From JANOQP01 sp044227705 (lineage in GTDB: Bacteria; Bacteroidota; Bacteroidia; Chitinophagales; Saprospiraceae), in contig JBGAWE010000105.1 in NCBI GenBank assembly GCA_044227705.1, forward strand, positions 1 through 16,278: DNA of 16,278 bases, given 5' to 3'. Positions 8,320 through 14,600 of this stretch are shown here, in pieces; the stretch's first letter is position 1, and every line of letters starts with the position of its first letter. The notes under the pieces are model-generated. The model was not told the origin of the DNA, made no database searches, and saw nothing but the letters and a program-made list of their open reading frames with translations. Position numbers and translations under genes: made by a program.

Positions 8320-8883
8320 GTGGACAGAAAAGAAACAGCCGAGGCCATCATCCGCAACCACGTCCTCTGGGCGATGGGCGCGGGCCTTATCCCGATTGTG
8401 GTGGCGGATGTTTTCGCCGTCTCCTCGCTGCAGCTCGACATGATTCGGCAGCTCTGCCGGACGTATGAAATCCACTTCGAGGAGGTGCAGGGCAAGTCTG
8501 TCATCGCCACTTTGACGGGCTCCACGCTCGCCCGCATCGGGGCCGAGGGGCTGAAGCTCATCCCCGGCGTCGGCACGATTTTGGGCGGGGCGGCAGCCTC
8601 CGTCTTGAGCGGAGCGACGACCTACGCCATCGGCGAGATGTTTAAAAAGCACTTCGAGTCGGGCGGCGACTTGGTCGGTTTTGAACCGGATAAGATGAAA
8701 CAGGTTTTTGCCGAGCTGCTCGAAAAGGGAAAGCAGAAAGCCATTCAACTCAAAAGCCTGACCGACAAGCCGGACGAAAAAGACAAGCTCGATAAAATAG
8801 CTTCTCTAATTGAAATGAAAAACTCGGGGTATCTGACAGCGGCCGAGTTTGATGCGCTTAAAAAGAAGGTTGTCGACGATTGA
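8320..8883 (+). CDS. DUF697 family protein with C-terminal SHOCT-like segment
   Basis: The product is 187 residues from GTG at 8320. The start of the conserved part, AEAIIRNHVLWAMGAGLIPI, followed by LQLDMIRQLCRTYEIHF and the glycine-rich LKLIPGVGTILGGAAASVLSGATTYAIGEMFKKHF, is typical of DUF697 proteins. These contain two hydrophobic helical segments and are often found with GTPase domains or membranes; the exact function is unknown. The last ~33 residues (KIASLIEMKNSGYLTAAEFDALKKKVV) look like a SHOCT domain, a short helical module at protein C-termini. An upstream ATG at 8194 in the same frame would add 42 basic, low-quality residues overlapping the promoter region, so I prefer the GTG, where family similarity begins. 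It precedes gldC by 75 bases in the same direction. The frame is intact although both neighbours carry indels. Confidence 0.85.
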   Translation: MDRKETAEAIIRNHVLWAMGAGLIPIVVADVFAVSSLQLDMIRQLCRTYEIHFEEVQGKSVIATLTGSTLARIGAEGLKLIPGVGTILGGAAASVLSGATTYAIGEMFKKHFESGGDLVGFEPDKMKQVFAELLEKGKQKAIQLKSLTDKPDEKDKLDKIASLIEMKNSGYLTAAEFDALKKKVVDD

Positions 8884-8958
8884 ATTTTAATAGAACTCTT
8901 TTATGAATCATTGGGCAAGTCCAGTAATTCCATAAAAATTCAGACAGCTAAATTTTCA

Positions 8959-9317
8959 ATGAGCAAGGAAATAGTAAAGACTTCCGACATAACCCTCCGC
9001 GTCGGCCTGAACTCGGACAGCATGCCCGTCAAAATTGAATGGGCGGCAACGGACGCAGTGGCCGACGGGCAATTGCAGGAATGCAAGGCGCTCGCCATCG
9101 CCCTCTTCGACAAAGCCCACCGCGACACGCTCCGCATCGACCTGTGGACGACCGATTTTCAGGTCAACGAGATGGACCGCTTCGTCTACCATATCCTGAA
9201 AAGCATGGGCGACACCTATTTCCGAGCCACGCAAAACCGCGAGCTGGCCAACGACATCCAGCGGTTCGCGCAGCCTGCTTCGGCGAGGCGACGGAGATTG
9301 TGCCAAAAACCAACTGA
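8959..9317 (+). CDS. gldC: Gliding motility protein GldC (one frameshift near the 3' end)
   Basis: The ATG at 8959 (MSKEIVKTSDITLRVGL) opens a frame matching GldC: PVKIEWAATDA, LRIDLWTTDFQVNEMDRFVYHILKSMGDTYFRAT and ELANDIQRF follow in the expected order. GldC is a small protein of the Bacteroidota gliding/type IX secretion gene set that accompanies lipoprotein GldB and aids motility. The usual length is about 110 residues, and the reconstructed product is about 119. After QRFAQ, near 9282, the original frame runs into hemH, while the next frame gives CFGEATEIVPKTN and a stop at 9315-9317, 3 bases before hemH. One missing base there restores a normal protein, so the gene is probably real and intact in the organism. 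gldB is not adjacent in the window. Its presence fits a gliding or type IX-secreting cell, as do the two giant adhesins. Confidence 0.88.
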
Positions 9318-9320
9318 CCC

Positions 9321-10335
9321 ATGCACGGAGTCCTTCTCGTCAACCTCGGAACGCCCGACGCGCCCGACGGGCCAGTGTCCGCCGCTACCTCCACGAGTTT
9401 TTGAGCGACCGCCGGGTAATCGACCAATGGGCGGTCCGCAATTTCATCATCAAGCCCATCGTCGTGCCGACGCGGGCGGGCGCGTCGGCCAAGCTCTATC
9501 AGAAGCTGTGGACGGAAAGGCTCGCCGCTCAAGTTTCACGGCGAGAGCCTTGCCGAAAAAGTCAACGAGCCCTCGGCCCGACGTTCGCCGTCGAACTGGC
9601 CATGCGCTACCAGTCGCCCTCCATCGAGTCAGCTATCCGTGCGGCTTTTGGACAAAAAGGTAGAGAAAATCACGGTTTTTCCGCTCTTTCCACAATACGC
9701 CTCGGCCTCGACCGGCTCGGCCCACGAGGAGGTGATGCGCGTCCTCTCGACGTTCGAGGCCATCCCTGCCGTCGATTTCATCAACAGCTACCCGACGTGG
9801 CCGCCGATGATTCGGCTCTTTGCCGACAACGCGCGGCGGCATTTCGACCTGTCGAGCTACGACCATGTCCTGTTCAGCTATCACGGCCTGCCGCAGCGGC
9901 AGATGAAAAAGGCCGACCGATTCGGGCATTGCCAGTGCAATTTCGACTGCTGCCAGACGCTCGGCGACGTCAACCAGTTTTGCTATTCTGCGCAGTGCTA
10001 CGCGACGACCCGCGCCCTTGTCGCCGAAACGGCTGCCACGTGATAAATACACCGTCAGCTTTCAGAGCCGCCTCGGCAACGACCCGTGGCTCCAGCCTTA
10101 CACCATCAAAACGCTGGAGGATTTGGCGAAAAACCGGGGAGCGCGGCGCATCCTCGTCTTCTGCCCGGCCTTTGCCGCCGACTGCCTGGAGACCATTGTG
10201 GAGATAAGCCACGAGTATCAGGAGGAGTTTCGGGGCTGGGGCGGCGAGGCGATCGACCTCGTGCCGAGCCTCAACGACGCGGATGAATGGGCGGCGGCGA
10301 TTTCAAATCGAATCTACTTGAGCGCGGCTGGCTGA
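9321..10335 (+). pseudogene. hemH: Ferrochelatase HemH, broken by several frameshifts
   Basis: The pieces assemble into one protein of about 338 residues, the family size. MHGVLLVNLGTPDAP starts at 9321. RRYLHEFLSDRRVIDQW follows in a second frame. KFHGESLAEKV and then FAVELAMRYQSPSIESAI come next. FPLFPQYASASTGSAHEE, SYHGLPQRQ with the metal-binding His, and a Cys-rich stretch (CQCNFDCCQ, QFCYSAQCYATTRA) usual in bacteroidetal enzymes are in the frame covering 9639-10043. SFQSRLGNDPWLQPYT and CPAFAADCLET close the protein. HemH inserts ferrous iron into the porphyrin ring in the last step of heme synthesis, relevant for the di-heme peroxidase in this window. Indels lie near 9372, 9517, 9570, 9645 and 10028. 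All conserved motifs survive, so sequence error is the likelier cause. It follows gldC by 3 bases, and its end overlaps the convergent vsr gene by 22 bases. Confidence 0.9.
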
Positions 10336-10820
10336 TTTTCAGTCAGCCAAAAATCCAGATGCCCCGCCGCCTCGCCCAGCAACCGCAGCAGCCGGACGGC
10401 GACCGCCCCAAACTCCTTCTCCAATTCATGCTCCCAGATTCGGACGACGCGCCAGCCGGCCGCATCGAGCGCCGCGTTCACCTCTGCGTCGCGTTGGATG
10501 TTTCGCTCGATTTTCGGCCACCAAAAGGCTCGGTTCGATTTGATGCGCTCCTTTTTCGCTTCCCAATCGTGGCCGTGCCAGAAGTCGCCGTCAATGAAGA
10601 TGGCGATTTTCCAGCCCAAAAAGGCGATGTCCGGCTTGCCCGGCAAGTGCTTCGCGTGGCATCGGTAGCGGAAACCGAAATGCCAGAGCGTCTTCCGCAG
10701 CGCGACCTCGGGGCGCGAGTTGCGCGAGCGGATGCGGGCCATCAGCTCCGACCTTTCCTTCGTGGTCGAGAAGCCCTCGCTGGCGGCGAAGCGCGGAACC
10801 TTGATTTTTTCGACGGGCAT
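10314..10820 (-). CDS. vsr: Vsr-type (very short patch repair) endonuclease
   Basis: The product is 168 residues. ELMARIRSRNSRPEVALRKTLWHFGFRYR, LPGKPDIAF with the probable catalytic Asp64, IFIDGDFWHGHDW (76-86) and WRVVRIWEHEL are the conserved blocks of the Vsr/PD-(D/E)XK family, which nicks DNA at T:G mismatches arising from 5-methylcytosine deamination. In E. coli Vsr the FWH motif follows a zinc-binding Cys and further Cys residues follow; here that Cys is Asp79, so the classical zinc site is absent. This variant is seen in a Vsr-like subgroup. No cytosine methyltransferase or restriction gene is in the window. I chose ATG at 10820 because a longer in-frame start at 10988 would run deep into the divergent secreted-protein gene. 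The 3' end overlaps hemH convergently by 22 bases. Confidence 0.88.
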   Translation of the reverse strand: MPVEKIKVPRFAASEGFSTTKERSELMARIRSRNSRPEVALRKTLWHFGFRYRCHAKHLPGKPDIAFLGWKIAIFIDGDFWHGHDWEAKKERIKSNRAFWWPKIERNIQRDAEVNAALDAAGWRVVRIWEHELEKEFGAVAVRLLRLLGEAAGHLDFWLTENQPAALK

Positions 10821-10835
10821 GGACACCCGTAAAAC

Positions 10836-10843
10836 TACTTTTG
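10836..10843 (+). promoter_or_regulatory. Possible -7 box before the TapB-like gene
   Basis: TACTTTTG matches TAnnTTTG exactly, but it ends only 4 bases before the ATG at 10848, so it would give a nearly leaderless transcript, and no -33 element is visible. The gap to the divergent vsr start is only 27 bases. It may be chance. Confidence 0.22.
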
Positions 10844-10847
10844 AACC

Positions 10848-11531
10848 ATGAAATCGACTCGGATTGCCCTCCTTTTGCTCCTTTTTTCGGCAAAAACCGG
10901 CCTCGCACAGAAGTGCCCCGGCCACTTCCCGGCCCGCCCCGGCGCGTCGTGGCAGGTGACGAATTTCAACAAAAAAGGCATCCTTCAAAGCACCATCGAA
11001 GCCCGACTCATCAGCCTGAAAGCCGTCGATTCGACCGGTGCAGAGGGCGTGGTCGAGCAGGTTTTTTCAGACAAAAAAGGCCGAGAGACCGGCACGAACA
11101 CCTCTCGCTTCCGCTGCGCGAACGGCTCGACTTTCATAGACCTGCTCGGCGCGGTGCCGTCGCAGATTCTCGGGGCATATCAAAACATGGAACTGGTCAG
11201 CGCCGGAAAGCAGGTCGAATTTCCTGACAGCATGGGCATCGGACAGGAACTGCCCGACGCGACCATCGAGCTTCAGGCAAAAAGCGGAAGCTCCATTCTG
11301 ACGAGGCTCGTTTTTCTGTTGACCAAAAGAACCGTCGCCGGGCGCGAGGAGGTGATCACGACGGCGGGCGTGTTCGATTGCGTCAAAATCAATTATCAAC
11401 TGGAAAGCCGTTTCGGCAGTTTGACCACGAAACGGACTTGTTCAGTCTGGCTGGCAAAAGGCGCCGGGATGGTGAAGACCGAGTTTTTCAAAAAGGGGAA
11501 ACTGGAGGGGGGGCAACAGAGAACGAAGTAA
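10848..11531 (+). CDS. Secreted TapB/DUF3108-like protein
   Basis: The product is 227 residues with a clear signal peptide (IALLLLLFSAKTGLAQ, likely cleaved after AQ, about residue 21). The mature part starts KCPGHFPARPGASWQVTNFNKKGILQSTIEARL, the opening seen in a family of Bacteroidota exported proteins related to DUF3108 and annotated as TapB-like. VFDCVKINYQLES followed by a WLAKGAGMVKTEFFKKGKL ending is also typical of the fold. The protein is probably periplasmic or outer-membrane associated; a biochemical role is not known. Four cysteines are present in the mature protein. The gene is alone on its strand, divergent from vsr and convergent with the right-hand adhesin, with which it shares the hairpin at 11540-11584. 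Confidence 0.82.
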   Translation: MKSTRIALLLLLFSAKTGLAQKCPGHFPARPGASWQVTNFNKKGILQSTIEARLISLKAVDSTGAEGVVEQVFSDKKGRETGTNTSRFRCANGSTFIDLLGAVPSQILGAYQNMELVSAGKQVEFPDSMGIGQELPDATIELQAKSGSSILTRLVFLLTKRTVAGREEVITTAGVFDCVKINYQLESRFGSLTTKRTCSVWLAKGAGMVKTEFFKKGKLEGGQQRTK

Positions 11532-11539
11532 CGTCAAAG

Positions 11540-11584
11540 GTCAAAAAGGCCGGGCTTCCATTTTGGGAGCACGGCCTTTTTGAC
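11540..11584. terminator. Strong bidirectional terminator shared by the TapB-like gene and the right adhesin
   Basis: GTCAAAAAGGCCG at 11540-11552 is perfectly complementary to CGGCCTTTTTGAC at 11572-11584, and GCTTCC pairs largely with GGGAGC inside, around an ATTTT loop. The A-tract and T-tract arms make it work on both strands. It lies between the convergent stops at 11531 and 11606. Confidence 0.88.
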
Positions 11585-11605
11585 TTTTACCTTTTTCCTT
11601 TCCCT

Positions 11606-14600
11606 TTAACGAGTCAGTGTCACGTCGCCTTTGTAGAGGGTTTCAATCCCGTCCACGAAAAGGACTTTCGCGTACCAGACGTAGACCCCGACCGCTGCGT
11701 CCTTCCCGTTGGTGCGGCCGTTCCACGAGTGGTCTTGGCTGCCGGGCGGGAAGTCCTTGTCCTCCCAGACAAGCTCGCCCCAGCGGTCGAAGACCTTGAA
11801 CTCCTTGATTTTCAGGACGGCACGGCCCGCGAAGATGGTCAGCAGGCTGTTGTTGTTGCTCTCCGGAGCAAAAGCGTTCGGGACGTAGACATCGCGCGCC
11901 GGGATGACCTTGACGTTCACCGCGTCCGTTTTTTGGCAACCCGACGAGTCGATGATGGTCAGCGAGTAGCGCGTTGAGCGGACGGGCTTGACCCAATCGG
12001 TGAAGCATTTCCCGCAGTCGAGCGGCGGCGTCCAAAGGACTGAAGCCAGTTTCGACAGATTCTGATTGGTGATGGCCTTGATTTTCGTCGAGTCGCCGAG
12101 GAAGATTTCCACGTCGTCGCCCAGTTCGAGAGTGATTTCGTTCGGCTCGGAGATGGTCACGGTCGTGTCGAGCTGGCAGCCGTTCGCGTCGATGAGCGAG
12201 ATGGGGTAGGTGCCCGCCGGTAGCGAGGCGAAGCTCAGGTCCGTCACAGGTAGCCCGTTGAAGGTGACGCTGAACGGCTGCGTCCCGCCTTTGATGGAGT
12301 CGATGAGAATCGCGCCGTTAACCTCGCCGTAGCAGGCAATGTCCTCCGATTGAATGAAAAACGCCGTCGGCACGATGGGGTCGGTTTCGACCAGAGTCGT
12401 CGCCGTGCGCGTGCAACCGTTCGAGAGGTCGGTGACGAGGAGTTGATAGCCGCCCGGCTGGTCGGCCACCGCACTGATGGACATCGCGCCAGCCGTGATG
12501 TTCCCGCCGACCGTAGTCCAGAGGTAGGTGTACTCGTTTCCGACCGAGCTTCCGGCACCGTTCAGGTCGACGGAGGTCGTGTTGCAGTCGAGTTTTTCCG
12601 TGATCGCCGCCACCGCGTTCGGCATCCCACGGTCGTCCAACACTTTGACAGTCAATGTTTTAGAGCAACCGTTCGGGGCGGTGAGGACAACCGAATAGGT
12701 TCCCGGCAGGGTCACGTCGAGGGTGGCCGTGGTGCCGGTCGCGCCGCCGGGGCCGCTCCATTTGTAGGTCACGCCCGCCGTCATCGAGTTGACTTTCACC
12801 TGTCCTTGACCGCCGTTGTAGCAGTTCAAAGTGTCGGGCGTCGTCGTGCCGGTGGGCGTCGAGCCGTCATCTTTCACGATTACCTGACCGGTCGCCGTGC
12901 AGCCGTTTCCGCCGGTGACGGTCACTTTGTAAGTCCCGGCTTGGCTGATGTGCGGATTGAAAATCTTGTCCTCGCCCGGCACGATTACTGGGCCAGTCCA
13001 AAGAAAGGTCGCAGTCGGGTCAGGGCAGATGGCCGAAATCTGGCCAGTCGGCATTTGGCAAGTGAGCGTGTCGGTCGTTGTGGTGAAAGTGGGCGGAGCG
13101 GTGTCGCTCGTTACTTCCACAAAGTCCTCGGCGGTGCAGCCGGTCACGTTGTTCGTCACCGTGATTTTATAGGTGCCGGGCTTGGTGACTGTCGGCGATT
13201 TCTGGCTCTGGTTCGTGCCGGTGATGTCCGGGCCGGTCCACTTGTAGGAGATGCCGGGCGCGGTCGTCGAGCCGCTGCCGTCGAGCTGGACGCTTGTGAC
13301 TTTGCAACTCAAAACCTTGTCCGGCCCGGCAGAGGCAATGGGCAGATTTTGGTCTTGGAAGACGATGACCTGGTCGGTGTTCGTGCAGCCGTTGAGGTTG
13401 CTCAAAACTGTAAGGGTGTAAGTCCCGGCGACCAAGACCGTCGGGTTTGGCTGGTTTTGGTTGGCTGGCGTGATGCCCGGCCCACTCCATGTCAGCACCG
13501 AGTTCGCGGCGGTTCCGTTGCTGGTGAGGGTCACGCCGCCGACGGTCGTGCAAGTGATGGTCATGTCCGGCCCGGCGACGGTCGCAGGCTGGGCGAAGTC
13601 GCCGTTCACGGTCACTTGGTCGGTCTTCGAGCAGCCGTTGTTCGTGTCGAAAACCGTCAGCGTGTACGTCCCTGTTTGGAATACCTGCGGGTTTATCAAG
13701 GTCGATTGTCCCGCGACGATGCCCGGTCCGGCCCATTTGTAGTTGATGCCCGGCCCGGCGAGCGAGCCGCTGCCGTCGAGCGGGAGCGTGTCGTTTTTGC
13801 AGGAAATGGTGATGTCCGGCCCGGCGTTCGTCAACGGGAAGTTGCCGTTGAGCGTCACCTCGCACTGGTCGGTGGCCGTGCACTGGTTGGTTTTGTTCGT
13901 GACGACGAGGGTGTAAATCCCGTCGTTGCCGACCGTAGGCTTCGGCTGGTTTTGGTTGACTGGCGAGATGCCGGGGCCGCTCCAGAGGTATTGGAAATTG
14001 GCTCCGGCGCTCGAAGCCGAACCGTCCAAAACCGTCGTCGTCACGGTGCAGGTCAGCACGCCGTCCGGCCCCGCGTCGGCCGTTGGGTGGATGGTGTCGA
14101 TGGAGACGACGAGGTTGTCCGTGGCTGTGCAGCCGCTGATTTGATGGGTGACGGTTATGGCATAATTGCCCGGCAGGTTGACGACGGGGCTGTTTTGGGT
14201 CGAGTTTCCGCCCGAGATGCCGGGACCCGTCCAGAGGTAGTTCACCGTGTCCTTCGTCGAACCGGAGCCGTCGAGGGTGACGGTCAGGTCTTTGCAGTTC
14301 AGCGTTTTGTCGATCCCGGCCGATGCGACAGGCGTGGTTTTCAAAAGGGTAACTTTCACCGTGTCCTTTGTCTGACAGCCGTTTACCGAGTTCGCGATGA
14401 GAATCACATAGTTGCCCGGCAAGGCGACGGTCGGCGAGACAAGGTTCTGGTTGCCCGCGTTGATGTCCGGCCCTGTCCACGTCGCCGTGAGGTTCGGGCC
14501 CGCGCTCGATGCGCTTCCGTCGAGGACCGCGGTCGGGTTCGTGCAGGTCAAAGTCTTGTCGAGGCCGGCCGATGCGATGGGCTTCCCCGCGTCCAATTTC

